Below are positions 36,996 to 45,662 of a stretch of DNA of 64,000 bases, in pieces. The position numbers were made by a program, and so were the translations under genes. Every line of letters begins with the position of its first letter. Within the stretch, counting starts at the first letter, position 1. Below the pieces are notes generated by a model, which saw only the letters and a program-made list of their open reading frames with translations, had not been told where the DNA came from and made no database searches. Source of the stretch: Trichocoleus sp. FACHB-40 (GTDB lineage: Bacteria > Cyanobacteriota > Cyanobacteriia > Cyanobacteriales > FACHB-T130); the NCBI RefSeq assembly GCF_014695915.1, contig NZ_JACJPF010000098.1, forward strand, positions 186,001 through 250,000, read 5' to 3'.

Positions 36996-37331
36996 CTAGA
37001 CTTTTTGAGCTGCTTCAAATGCTGACTGATTTTCAAAAATTTCAAATACACCGTCAAGTTGAGCCAGCTCAAAAATCATCCGAATCGAGGGCGAAACCGA
37101 GCAGAGTCCAAACTGCCGATTTAATTTATGAGCTAGACGGTGAGCGGATACTAACGCCATGAGTCCAGCACTATCCAAAAGATCCACTCCAGCCATATCA
37201 ACTAACACTATGGACTGTTCAGAGGAAACCGCCGCTGTCAGTTCACCTTGAAGCTCTACCGCGTTGGAAGCATTTACGTGACCTTGGGGGCAAACAACCG
37301 TAATGTTTGGGCGGACCAGTGTACTTTGCAT
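36996..37331 (-). CDS. STAS-domain anti-sigma factor antagonist
   Basis: 111 residues from ATG 37331 (AGGA nine bases upstream; a longer frame to 37361 has no site). The STAS motif VLVDMAGVDLLDSAGLMALVSAHRL carries DSAG, where the Ser is the usual phospho-switch of SpoIIAA-like proteins. Such proteins bind anti-sigma kinases in partner switching. No anti-sigma or PP2C phosphatase gene is adjacent. It ends about 120 bases upstream of the radical SAM start on the same strand and may be cotranscribed. Confidence 0.88.
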   Translation of the reverse strand: MQSTLVRPNITVVCPQGHVNASNAVELQGELTAAVSSEQSIVLVDMAGVDLLDSAGLMALVSAHRLAHKLNRQFGLCSVSPSIRMIFELAQLDGVFEIFENQSAFEAAQKV

Positions 37332-37860
37332 AGGGTATATCCTGCTTGAGCTAATAATCAAAAAATTGTCTGATAGCTTTGACGATATACTCTAAATTCT
37401 TGAATTGCCTACTCCTTCCTAGGTATTTTGCCAAATCTTCATTAGTTGACCCCTATTTTTTAAAGTTTTCAATAAGCTTTAACTTTCAGTGTCAAATACT
37501 ACGGACATAATTTAATTAATCTATTAGTTGCATTTAGGCATATATCTTCTTAACTTATTCCCCCTCCTTAAATCAAACCTATGGTAGATGCACTAGCTTT
37601 TAAATTATTCTTTATTTCTGCACTTAGCGAAGCCAAGCTAGGGTTCAAACCCAAGGCTAGACAAGATCGCTTACCTTAGGAAGCCATAATCTTTATGTTA
37701 AATCTGAAATAGATAAGATAAATAAAATTGTAAAAAAACTAAAAGTAATCTCAAATTTTAAAAAACAGTGATTTGGATCACTTGGCTATCCAGTATTAGA
37801 TCACTCTCTCAACTAGATATATAATTGATAATTTTTATATGCGGAGTTCTATAGGTTTTT
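37332..37860. other. AT-rich intergenic stretch
   Basis: No gene seen. GGGTTCAAACCC at about 37640 resembles a T-arm but no tRNA cloverleaf can be built around it. The divergent promoters of the STAS gene and of the small gene at 37861 should lie here. Confidence 0.45.
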
Positions 37861-38055
37861 ATGAGAACTAGATTCGTTATTCGTCAACTGGTAGAAAAAG
37901 CTCTCCATATTAAGAAATTGACTCCAGATATAGAGAGTGAAATAAACTATGAACTGACCAGGCTAGGCTACATCTCTGATGTAGATTATGAAGCACTGGA
38001 ATTACTTATGTCAGAGATGGATGCAGGTCGCATTCAACTTGTGGCAAGTTGCTAA
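37861..38055 (+). CDS. 64-residue protein resembling the ComFB-protein N-terminal module
   Basis: Entirely helical by appearance: IRQLVEKALHIKKLTPDIE, then DYEALELLMSEMDAGRIQLV. It aligns without gaps of note with residues 1-58 of the ComFB protein at 1541-2101 (VEQALQDGYLTPAMEAEV ... LDRLMGALLTGEVVAV). Both have LTPxxExE and the (L/M)DxGxI/V-x-V end. Such small proteins recur in cyanobacteria; function unknown. A T-run after GGGCGATCGCC at 38078-38095 may terminate it. Confidence 0.65.
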   Translation: MRTRFVIRQLVEKALHIKKLTPDIESEINYELTRLGYISDVDYEALELLMSEMDAGRIQLVASC

Positions 38056-38156
38056 AAAGGCAAAATACTCATATTTGGGCGATCGCCTTTTTTGTCCCAC
38101 TTGGCGGTAAACTGTCTGATGGTTCATTATAACGCCATTTTTTCAGTTGCTATTCC

Positions 38157-38638
38157 ATGCAGTTTGCTAAACACCTAAAGAATATTTTGCCCTATATATT
38201 TGCTGAAATTAACAGCAAGCAGGATGAAATAGTCGGCTTAGGGCTGGACATAATCAACATGGCCGTCGGCACTCCTGACCGTCCAACGCCAGCAGGTATT
38301 GTCTAGGCGATGCACGAAGTAATTGACAATCCATTGACTCATAATTTTCTACCAGATCAGCGAACAAAAGATTACCGCTCATCTGCTGCATGGATGAAAT
38401 ACTGTTTTGGTGTCAAAGACTTAAATTCAAACACCGAAGTTGTGTATTTCATAAGCTCGAAAAAAGTAATCCACAATACCTGGAAAGAATTTATCTCCCT
38501 GTCCTAGAAAAATGCGGCATCATTGTACCCCCTGTAAAGGCTACGATGTTGGGAAGCTTCTTCTGAATTGCCTTGAAACTAGCAAATGAACGGATGCGCG
38601 AAGCGATTCAACAAATGAAAGACGCACACATTCGCTAG
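38157..38638 (+). pseudogene. Decayed class-I aminotransferase (LL-diaminopimelate aminotransferase-like)
   Basis: From ATG 38157 the frame reads YIFAEINSKQ, LDIINMAVGTPDRPTPAGIV, a TAG stop, then MHEVIDNPLTHNF and FGVKDLNSNTEVV, matching the N-terminal ~115 residues of DapL/AspC-type enzymes. The large PLP domain is missing: sequence jumps to NPQYLERIYLPVLEKCGI-IVPPVKAT in another frame, jumps again to GSFF, TGA, then IALKLANERMREAIQQMKDAHIR and TAG, the C-terminal end. Two internal deletions, a frameshift and two stops therefore. The catalytic Lys is lost. Its final stop overlaps the end of the next, opposite gene. Confidence 0.8.
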
Positions 38639-39021
38639 GAAGCCTGAAACTCACTTTTGTACACTTGCCAAACCTGGCGGACAAAGCAAGTAAGCTGGCG
38701 ATGACCTTCAGTTGCGTCGGTTATTGGCCCATTTGGAGCATCCATCTGGGTTAACAGAGGAATCACCTCTGTATCAAGCGCTGGTCGAAACAAACTTACA
38801 GGCCATACTAAATCTGCACCTTGACGCAAATTGTACAGCACTGGTAATTGGTTGGCATCGTTGTCTGGTAATACAGTAAGCATCAAAGGACGCACCCAGC
38901 AAACCTGTCGCGAAGTCACAACTTGAATAACTTCAGCGTACAGGCGAGAATTTTCATATTCTAAACAAACAATCTGGTAAGGCTGAAAGTTAGGAACGGA
39001 ACTGATTGAGGCTTGCTTCAC
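38635..39021 (-). CDS. Unrecognised 128-residue cytoplasmic protein
   Basis: Conserved-looking, beta-rich sequence: PYQIVCLEYENSRLYAEVIQVV, CWVRPLMLTVLP, DLVWPVSLFRPALDTEVIPLL, and a C-terminal helix FVRQVWQVY. No signal peptide or membrane span. I cannot name the family. It overlaps the end of the aminotransferase relic by 4 bases, tail to tail, and shows none of the relic's decay, so it is taken as functional. Upstream is a 700-base non-coding stretch. Confidence 0.6.
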   Translation of the reverse strand: MKQASISSVPNFQPYQIVCLEYENSRLYAEVIQVVTSRQVCWVRPLMLTVLPDNDANQLPVLYNLRQGADLVWPVSLFRPALDTEVIPLLTQMDAPNGPITDATEGHRQLTCFVRQVWQVYKSEFQAS

Positions 39022-39723
39022 AGGAAGAAATAGGGCTTTTCTTATTGCTTCTTTATTGTAGAAGTTAGATGCCTCTTAGGGGGTAAGCTCGGAGTAGCTT
39101 TGCTGCTACCCTTGGCACGTCCTAGCGGATCAGCGATCGCTACCAAATATAATAATAACAACCTAATGTAGCATTCCTAAATGATTCGTGAAGGCAAGAT
39201 ACCCGACTTCTTTAAGAAGTCGGGTATCTGACGGTCTACAATCTCACAAATCAATATTTATGGAAAAACTATTTACGCTTAAAGAATTACTGCTAAATAA
39301 GTATATCCAAGGCTCATTAGCGATTATTGAATAACTCGAATAAACAAGTAAAAAGGGCATTATTAATAATATTAGCAGCTATGCCGTTATATCCGATAAA
39401 GGAGCAAGTCGAAAATTGCATAAATCGCTGTTGGGCAGTATCTATACTGGTTAATAAAAAGGAAATTTTCTCTGGTGCCTTGGCTTTAATGTCAGCGCCA
39501 GAATGAAGAAATTTTGACGCTTTGCGGATAAGCGATCGCTATAATTTCTTTCTATAAGCAATGTGCTATATTTCTTATCTAAATAAAAATATTAAGACTT
39601 GCTCCCCAATCCCTAATTTATCGGGGATTGGGCAGCAAATGTGTTGCATCACAACGTTAACCGAGATGTATTGTTCTCAACCCTTCCCCCTTTATGAGGG
39701 AAGGAGTTGGAAGTAAATCTCCC
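39022..39723. other. Intergenic stretch with palindromic repeats
   Basis: Contains a 33-base perfect palindrome at 39197-39229 (AGATACCCGACTTCTT and complement), a 9-bp hairpin CCCAATCCC/GGGATTGGG at 39605-39632 and CTTCCCC...GAGGGAAG at about 39682-39703; the last two lie downstream of pyk on its strand. A 40-codon frame near 39381 (MPLYPIKEQVENCIN...) is too short to support. Confidence 0.55.
39197..39229. repeat. 33-base perfect palindrome
   Basis: AGATACCCGACTTCTT followed at once by its reverse complement around one base. It is not next to a stop codon on either strand, so an interspersed repeat is more likely than a terminator. Confidence 0.6.
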
Positions 39724-41505
39724 TTAAACTGGCAGCACCGAATTTGCAGAATTCACTCCCATCGCACCGGAGTAAATCAAACCTCGTTGCATATCCAGCG
39801 TCAGAATCGCTCCATCCCGAATGATTTCCGTTGCCTTCTTCACGCCCACAATTACCGGAACACCCAAGCGTAAGCCAATCACAGCCGCATGAGAAGCCAG
39901 ACTTTCATCCTCAGTAATAATCCCAGATGCCTTGCGAATTACATCAACAAAATCAGCATTAGTGCGAGGCACCACCAGAATTTCTCCATGATTGAAGTTT
40001 CCGATTTCCCTGGCAGTGTGAGCCACCCGCGCTCGACCGCTGACCGCACCCTGTCCGATGCCAATACCCTTACCCAGAACCGAAGTCACCACCTCAACCT
40101 TAATTAAGTCGGTGGAGCCAGATACGCCTTGCAGCGTTCCAGCGGTCATCACCACCAAATCGCCCTCAATCAGCATCTGCTTCTCTAGAGCCACATTGAT
40201 TGCCGCATGGAACGTCTGACCAGCCGAAGGCAACTCTAGCACCAGTAGGGGTTTCACGCCCCACACCAGCTGCAACTGTCGCGCTACATCCACATGGGGA
40301 GTTATTGCCAAAATCGGTTTTTCTGGTCGGAATTTGGAAACATTTCTGGCAGTAGCGCCACTTTTCGTCAGCGACATAATCGCCGCCGCCCCCAACTGTT
40401 CGGCAATCTGACCGACAGCCTGACTAATAGCATTAGTGATAGAGCGGGTGGTGCCTTTGACATTCGGGGCGATTTTTTCCTGCTCAATCCGCACGGCAAT
40501 TGCTGCCATCGTCTGCACAGCTTCGATGGGGTATTTACCGACAGCAGTCTCATTCGACAGCATTACCGCATCGGTACCGTCAAGAATGGCATTCGCCACG
40601 TCGGAAACTTCAGCCCTGGTTGGGCGGGGATTGTTCACCATGCTGTCCAACATCTGAGTCGCCGTAATCACGGGAATGCCCAGTTGGTTCGAGGTGGCAA
40701 TCAGACGCTTTTGTAAAATCGGGACATCTTCCGCAGGCAATTCCACGCCCAAGTCACCGCGAGCCACCATAACGCCATCAGAGAGGGAAAGAATCGCCTC
40801 CATTTGCTCGATGGCTTCGTGCTTTTCAATTTTGACAATTACTGGCACTTGCTTACCAGCATTGGAAATTAGCTCTTTGATTTCCAGCACATCCTGGGGG
40901 TTGCGGACAAAACTCAGCGCTACCCAGTCAACGCCCTGGTCAAGACCAAACATTAAGTCTTTACGGTCTTTGTCAGTAAGTGCCTTAATTGACAAGTAGA
41001 CACCAGGGAAATTCACACCTTTGTTGTTGGAGAGAGTTCCCCCTACGACGACGCGACAATGCAATTCCCGTGAAGTGCGGTCTATCTTTTCCACGATCAT
41101 TTCAACTTTGCCGTCATCAAGCAGAATTGTGGCACCGCAGGGTACTTCATCGGCCAGAGGTTCGTAGGTGACAGAGCTAATTTCCTGGGAGCCTGCGATT
41201 GGTTTGCTAGTTAGAATGAAATGATCGCCTTTCCTTAAAACAATAGACCCATTTTCAAAGCGTCCCAGACGAATTTTCGGCCCTTGCAAATCTTGCAAGA
41301 TGCCGACTGGCTGATTTAGTTCAAAAGCCGTCTGGCGAATCAGGCGAATGCTACGCTGATGGTCTTCATGCGTGCCGTGGGAAAAGTTGAGGCGCAAAGT
41401 AGTCGCACCCGCTTCAATTAAATCGCGTAGGACTTCTGGACGACTGGTAGCGGGGCCAATCGTAGCAACAATTTTTGTCCGGCGCAGGAAATTTCGCAGT
41501 TGCAT
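39724..41505 (-). CDS. pyk: Pyruvate kinase with extra C-terminal PEP-utiliser domain
   Basis: 593 residues. Complete pyruvate kinase core (~1-475): RRTKIVATIGPAT, LRLNFSHGTHEDH, IVKIEKHEA, MVARGDLGVELP and TQMLDSM. An extra ~100-residue C-terminal domain (GEILVVPRTNADFVDVIRKA, then DESLASHAAVIGLRLGVPVIVG) is related to the mobile phosphohistidine domain of PEP synthase and is found on pyruvate kinases of Bacilli and many cyanobacteria, where it affects stability and regulation. Last ATP-forming step of glycolysis. Monocistronic. Confidence 0.96.
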   Translation of the reverse strand: MQLRNFLRRTKIVATIGPATSRPEVLRDLIEAGATTLRLNFSHGTHEDHQRSIRLIRQTAFELNQPVGILQDLQGPKIRLGRFENGSIVLRKGDHFILTSKPIAGSQEISSVTYEPLADEVPCGATILLDDGKVEMIVEKIDRTSRELHCRVVVGGTLSNNKGVNFPGVYLSIKALTDKDRKDLMFGLDQGVDWVALSFVRNPQDVLEIKELISNAGKQVPVIVKIEKHEAIEQMEAILSLSDGVMVARGDLGVELPAEDVPILQKRLIATSNQLGIPVITATQMLDSMVNNPRPTRAEVSDVANAILDGTDAVMLSNETAVGKYPIEAVQTMAAIAVRIEQEKIAPNVKGTTRSITNAISQAVGQIAEQLGAAAIMSLTKSGATARNVSKFRPEKPILAITPHVDVARQLQLVWGVKPLLVLELPSAGQTFHAAINVALEKQMLIEGDLVVMTAGTLQGVSGSTDLIKVEVVTSVLGKGIGIGQGAVSGRARVAHTAREIGNFNHGEILVVPRTNADFVDVIRKASGIITEDESLASHAAVIGLRLGVPVIVGVKKATEIIRDGAILTLDMQRGLIYSGAMGVNSANSVLPV

Positions 41506-41632
41506 GGGGAAAATTTCAGGGAGAGCAGAAGAGGACTGCTAACAACACTAAAGCAAAAGGGATACTATCATATTTCGTTGAGTGATAGTATATAGCTCTA
41601 ATTTTGGGTTGCGATCGCGTCAGGGAACGAGC

Positions 41633-42058
41633 CTAGTTGTGGATTCTGCCATCAGGCATAATTGTACCCTTGAGGTTAGCACCCGCCAACTCTGCTTTTT
41701 CTCTAGCGATCGCTCCTAAAAGACTTGCATTTTGCAAATCGGCAAATTGTAGATTTGCACCGCTGATGTTAGCACCATTGAGAACTGCATTGCTCAAGTT
41801 AGCATTAGCCAAATTAGCTCCCGTGAAGTCGGTATTTGCCAGAATCACACCGCTTAAGTTGGCGTTAGCTAAATTGGCACCTTTGAGCTTAGCATTGCTC
41901 AGGTCACTCCCTGTAAAGCTAGCGCCACTCAAGTCGCAAAATTCACATTGATTCGTCGCCATTAACCGCTGAACGTGTTCTGGATTATCCGCCTTAGCGG
42001 GCATCGCCCAATAGTAAGACATCAACAACGCAGCTACAGTTAGTATTTCTCGTTTCAT
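41633..42058 (-). CDS. Secreted pentapeptide-repeat protein
   Basis: 141 residues from ATG 42058 (an upstream TTG at 42085 is less likely). Signal peptide ending near KADNPEHV; then VQRLMATNQCEFCDLSGA, a Cys-x2-Cys cap, and about fifteen A(N/D)LxX pentapeptides that should form a right-handed quadrilateral beta-helix. It is a shorter paralogue of the next gene upstream, with the same cap, and lies 62 bases after it on the same strand. Role unknown; no gyrase-protection signature. Confidence 0.85.
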   Translation of the reverse strand: MKREILTVAALLMSYYWAMPAKADNPEHVQRLMATNQCEFCDLSGASFTGSDLSNAKLKGANLANANLSGVILANTDFTGANLANANLSNAVLNGANISGANLQFADLQNASLLGAIAREKAELAGANLKGTIMPDGRIHN

Positions 42059-42120
42059 GTTTTTTGATGCAACAGCTGCTTTCAATCAGTAGTAGTAGTC
42101 TTTTTTTGACTTTTACCTTT

Positions 42121-43497
42121 TCAAGGTGCTGCCGTTTCGGAAGGCGAATATCTGTTCAAGCCGATAACACCTTTCAGCTTAGCCTCCTGCCAGTTGGCAC
42201 CTGTGAGATTAGCCTCAGCCAGATTAGCCCCCTGAAAATCTGCTTCAGTCAGGTTAGCGTAACTTAGATTAGCATCTCCCAAATCAGCCCCGCTCAAATC
42301 TGCGGTGCTGAAATTGGTATAACTCAGATTAGCTTCCTTCAAAATGGCACTAATCAGATTGCACTGAACTAGATTTGCACCAACTAAAGACGCACCAGTT
42401 AAATTAGCAGAACGCAGATTTGCCTCGCGCAAGTTTGTGCCACTCAAGTTTGCATTAATCAGATTAGCTTCACTGAGGTAAGCATAATTAAGGTTAGCAC
42501 CGCTCAAGTCAGCACCACTTAGATTAGCGATCGCTAACTTGGCATTTGTCAGATTAGCATTTTTCAGCCCAGCCGTAGTCAGATTAGCGCGATTGAAACT
42601 AGCACCACTCAAATTAGCACCACTCAAGTCAGCATCGGTAAGATTGGCACTCTGCAAGTTAGCATTCGGCAACAAGGTGCCAAGAAGATACGCCTCAGCC
42701 AAAACAGCACCATTCAGGTCAGCATTGCCCAAATATGCCTGATTAAGCTTGGCTTCGCTGAGGTTAGCACTACCCAGCTTGGCATTATCAAGTTCGGCAC
42801 CCGTCAGGTTAGCAGCCGCCAGGTTAGCACCCGTCAAGTCAGCAATGTTCAGTTTTGCCTCTGCCAGGTTTGCCCTTATTAGATTGGCAACCGCAAGATT
42901 AGCATTACTTAAATTTGCCTTGAGCAAATCAGCATCAACCAGATTAGCAAAATTCAGATTCGCATTCTCTAGCTTGGCACCACTCAACTGAGCTTTGGTT
43001 AAGACAGCGTTATACAAGTCAGCGCCCTTTAAATTGGCGTAGCGCAAATCCGCAGGAAATTCCTTAGCCTGCTTAGAGTCCTTGCGGTCTTCATTACGCG
43101 ATCGCATTATCCCCAATTTTGCTTCCCTTAAGTTTGCCTTCTCTAAGTTGGTAATAACCAGCTTGGCACCGTTCATCTTGGCACCTTCTAGCTTGGCACC
43201 ACTCAGGTCAGCACTACTCAAGTCTGCCCCTTCCAAGTCAGCATCAGTCAAGTCAGCACCCTTCAGCTTGGCATTGTCCAACTTGGCATTCTTCAGGTCG
43301 CATCTGGGACAGGCGTTTGTTTCGAGTAATCGTTCTACTTGTCGAGAATTGGCCGCTGGCGCTGGGTTGACCAACACTCCGACGACTAAAGTTGCAACCG
43401 CGCAAGCTAAACCCACGAAAGCGGGCTTAATATACCAGTTAGGGCGATGAACTGCCCCATCAATCCAAGCAAATGCTTTCTCTGGCGCTATAGTCAT
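42121..43497 (-). CDS. Membrane-anchored long pentapeptide-repeat protein
   Basis: 458 residues. Residues ~22-45 form one membrane anchor (FVGLACAVATLVVGVLV), then RQVERLLETNACPRCDLKNA, the same CxxC cap as in the paralogue downstream, then a nearly unbroken run of ANLxx/ADLxx repeats to ~445, with one interruption (~133-150, charged) . The predicted product is a long beta-helical rod outside the membrane. It starts 7 bases after the dehydrogenase stop, so the three genes 44860-41633 form one likely operon. Confidence 0.88.
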   Translation of the reverse strand: MTIAPEKAFAWIDGAVHRPNWYIKPAFVGLACAVATLVVGVLVNPAPAANSRQVERLLETNACPRCDLKNAKLDNAKLKGADLTDADLEGADLSSADLSGAKLEGAKMNGAKLVITNLEKANLREAKLGIMRSRNEDRKDSKQAKEFPADLRYANLKGADLYNAVLTKAQLSGAKLENANLNFANLVDADLLKANLSNANLAVANLIRANLAEAKLNIADLTGANLAAANLTGAELDNAKLGSANLSEAKLNQAYLGNADLNGAVLAEAYLLGTLLPNANLQSANLTDADLSGANLSGASFNRANLTTAGLKNANLTNAKLAIANLSGADLSGANLNYAYLSEANLINANLSGTNLREANLRSANLTGASLVGANLVQCNLISAILKEANLSYTNFSTADLSGADLGDANLSYANLTEADFQGANLAEANLTGANWQEAKLKGVIGLNRYSPSETAAP

Positions 43498-43504
43498 TCA
43501 TCCC

Positions 43505-44860
43505 TCATCCTTGATATTGAATGCGGTAAATTCGGTCATTTGCTTCCTCCGTAACTAGCAAACTGCCGTCAGGCAGTACGAGTAAACCCACCGGACGCCC
43601 CCAAGTGGTTGCTTGGGCTGGGTTTAGCAGAAACCCGGTGAGAAAGTCTTCATAGTAGCTTTGAGGACGCCCGTTAGAGAAGGGGACGAAGACAACTTTG
43701 TATCCCGTGCCTTGGTCGCGGTTCCAAGACCCGCGAAAGGCAACAAATGCACCGTTGCGATATTTTTCTGGGAAAGTCTTGCCGTCATAAAACTGCAATC
43801 CCAAGGCTGCTGAGTGTGCTTGGAAGAGAACATCGGGCGTTTTTGTTTTCGCTACCAGGTCGGGGCGTTTACTCTTGCCATTGACCACCTGACGCGGGTC
43901 GAGGCGATTTGGTGCCAGGTAAGCGTAGGGCCAGCCGTAAAATTCTCCTTGTTGGATGCGGGTTAGGTAGTCTGGTACGAGGTCGTCGCCTAGTCCATCG
44001 CGTTCGTTGACGGTGGTGTAAAGTTCGCCCGTGGTGGGATGAAAATCAAGTCCGACTGGGTTGCGTAAGCCGGAGGCGAAGGTTTGTTGGTTGGAACCGT
44101 CGAGATTCATCACCTGTACGGAGGCGCGTGGCAGTGGTTCTTCATCGGCGTTAGAACGGGAACCAACTGACACGTAAAGCTTTTTGCCGTCGGGTGCAGC
44201 TACTACGTTGCGCGTCCAGTGTTGGTTATAGCCGCCTGGGGTGAGGGTGGCGATTTTTTGACCTGTGCCGTTAAGTTGCTGTTGTCCTGGGTTGTAGCGA
44301 TATCGCCGGACTTCGCCTGTGTTGGCGAGGAAGAAGTTGTTGCCTGCAAAGGTCATGCCAAAGGGTATATTTACCCCGTTTTGTGCAGTGGCGAAGGTTT
44401 TGTTGACATCTGCAACGCCATCGCCGTTCGTGTCACGCAGTAGGCGAATGCGATTTTGTCGAGTTTCGGTTACTAGCACGTCACCGTTGGGGGTGAGGGT
44501 AAGCCAACGAGGGGCATCTAAGCCCTGGGCGAAGACGCTGACTACAAAGCCTTTTGGGACGCGCAGGGTGGGGTTTTGGGGTACTGATACTACGTTGGGC
44601 GAGTTGGAGGCGCTTTCGGTGGCGTAGGGTTTGGGTAAGTTGTTGAGGGTGATGCGAATTGGTTGGGGTGTGAGTGGTTGAGTTCGCACCACGTTTTTAG
44701 TCTGAGCGGCTTGTTGTGGCTGTTGTTTTAGCTGGGGTGTGGTTTGAGGTGGTTGTTCAACTTGTTGGGTTGTCTGGGGGTCGAGGGATGCTTGTGTTGA
44801 GTCGCAGGCTGCTGTTGTGGTGAGTATTAGTAACAGCAACAAAAAATGTCGGGATTTCAT
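43505..44860 (-). CDS. PQQ-dependent sugar (sorbosone-type) dehydrogenase lipoprotein
   Basis: 451 residues. Lipoprotein signal (TTTAACDS), a Gln/Thr/Pro-rich linker (~22-75), then a six-bladed beta-propeller of the glucose/sorbosone dehydrogenase family: LDAPRWLTLTPNGDVLVTE, an EF-hand-like DTNGDGVAD, WTRNVVAAPDGKKLYVSVGS, GLRNPVGLDFHPTTGELY and a last blade VGLLVLPDGSLLVTEE. Oxidises an aldose or sorbosone in the periplasm if PQQ is available; no PQQ genes are seen here, so the cofactor is unproven. First gene of the pentapeptide operon. Confidence 0.88.
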   Translation of the reverse strand: MKSRHFLLLLLILTTTAACDSTQASLDPQTTQQVEQPPQTTPQLKQQPQQAAQTKNVVRTQPLTPQPIRITLNNLPKPYATESASNSPNVVSVPQNPTLRVPKGFVVSVFAQGLDAPRWLTLTPNGDVLVTETRQNRIRLLRDTNGDGVADVNKTFATAQNGVNIPFGMTFAGNNFFLANTGEVRRYRYNPGQQQLNGTGQKIATLTPGGYNQHWTRNVVAAPDGKKLYVSVGSRSNADEEPLPRASVQVMNLDGSNQQTFASGLRNPVGLDFHPTTGELYTTVNERDGLGDDLVPDYLTRIQQGEFYGWPYAYLAPNRLDPRQVVNGKSKRPDLVAKTKTPDVLFQAHSAALGLQFYDGKTFPEKYRNGAFVAFRGSWNRDQGTGYKVVFVPFSNGRPQSYYEDFLTGFLLNPAQATTWGRPVGLLVLPDGSLLVTEEANDRIYRIQYQG

Positions 44861-44939
44861 ATCAACAATTTGGGAACTCTAATTCCAGGGTAGTCATTGC
44901 CGCCCGATGCGATCGCTTCGCCTACGAACTTGGGTAGTC

Positions 44940-45369
44940 CTAAACAAGTAAGGATGAGTTGTAGTGGTGAACAAAGTACCAAATTGCACCAATATGATTT
45001 TCTAACTTTTTAGAAAACGATAACGTCTTCCTCACCAACCGTGATACTCTCTGGCGTAAGGTGCAGTTAAACCGCTCAATTAAGCTGGTGAGAGCCACTC
45101 TCTTTACCGACACTTTGATGCCGTTTGCTGGGAAACACCCGATCGTAAGCCGACCAAAAATCGGTGTAGGAGACGGCACATTGCCGATACACGGAGGGTA
45201 AGGCATCCCATAATCCTTGTGCCCCCTCACGGCTGCGGTCGCCAATGTACACCCCGACAATTTCTCGTGTTTCGATATCTAAAGCAAGCCAAATCCACTG
45301 CTTGTTCCCTTTGTTGCCAACAAATGACCACATCTCATCACACTGAATCGTCAAACGTCCTTTTTTTTT
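44940..45369 (-). pseudogene. IS1-type InsB transposase, frameshifted
   Basis: The -1 frame from the A9 run reads KGRLTIQCDEMWSFVGNKGN, IWLALDIETREIVGVYIG and TDFWSAYDRVFP, with the DDE-type catalytic region of IS1. After GKESG the frame breaks; removing one T in GGCTCTCACC at about 45080 restores LTSLIERFNCTLRQRVSRLV and the ending IGAIWYFVHHYNSSL. Thus a one-base insertion has inactivated this copy. The stop lies in the left terminal repeat. Confidence 0.85.
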
Positions 45370-45662
45370 GTCGGTACCTGCACTTGTCGGGGCACGTTCT
45401 GATATTTTTCATTGACGTAACTCTGGAGCCAAGGTTCTGAAACACCAACGACTCTGGCAATCCCGGCTAAGGGAATCTTCTCCAACAGCAATTTATCAAT
45501 TAAAGTTTTGGTTGCCTGGTCAATGATTTTGTTCTGGGGGTCTTGCACAAACTGTCTACCGCACTCACGGCATCTAAAGTTCTGTTTACCGTTATGGATT
45601 TTGCCGTTTTTGACGACGTGAGTTGACTGACAAACGGGGCAAGTTGGTTGGGAATCAGACAT
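45351..45662 (-). CDS. IS1-type InsA protein
   Basis: 103 residues. N-terminal zinc ribbon CPVCQSTHVVKNGKI...FRCRECGRQF and a helix-turn-helix-like GIARVVGVSEPWLQSYVNE, as in IS1 InsA. It binds the terminal repeats. The frame runs through AAAAAAAAAG at 45361-45369 and stops shortly after; a -1 slip in that run would give the InsAB' fusion transposase. Its first 8 bases overlap the extended end of padR. Confidence 0.88.
   Translation of the reverse strand: MSDSQPTCPVCQSTHVVKNGKIHNGKQNFRCRECGRQFVQDPQNKIIDQATKTLIDKLLLEKIPLAGIARVVGVSEPWLQSYVNEKYQNVPRQVQVPTKKKDV

Noticed and set aside
37635-37660. GGGTTCAAACCC, similar to a tRNA T-arm
   Set aside because: No acceptor stem, D-arm or anticodon arm can be built around it on either strand.
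39381-39506. Forty-codon frame MPLYPIKEQVENCIN
   Set aside because: Too short and without recognised relatives; may be a worn fragment but no parent could be identified.
42121-43497. Periodic DNA pattern across the pentapeptide genes, at first sight like a repeat array
   Set aside because: The 15-base period is the codon pattern of pentapeptide repeats. No spacer-repeat structure of a CRISPR array exists here or elsewhere in the window.
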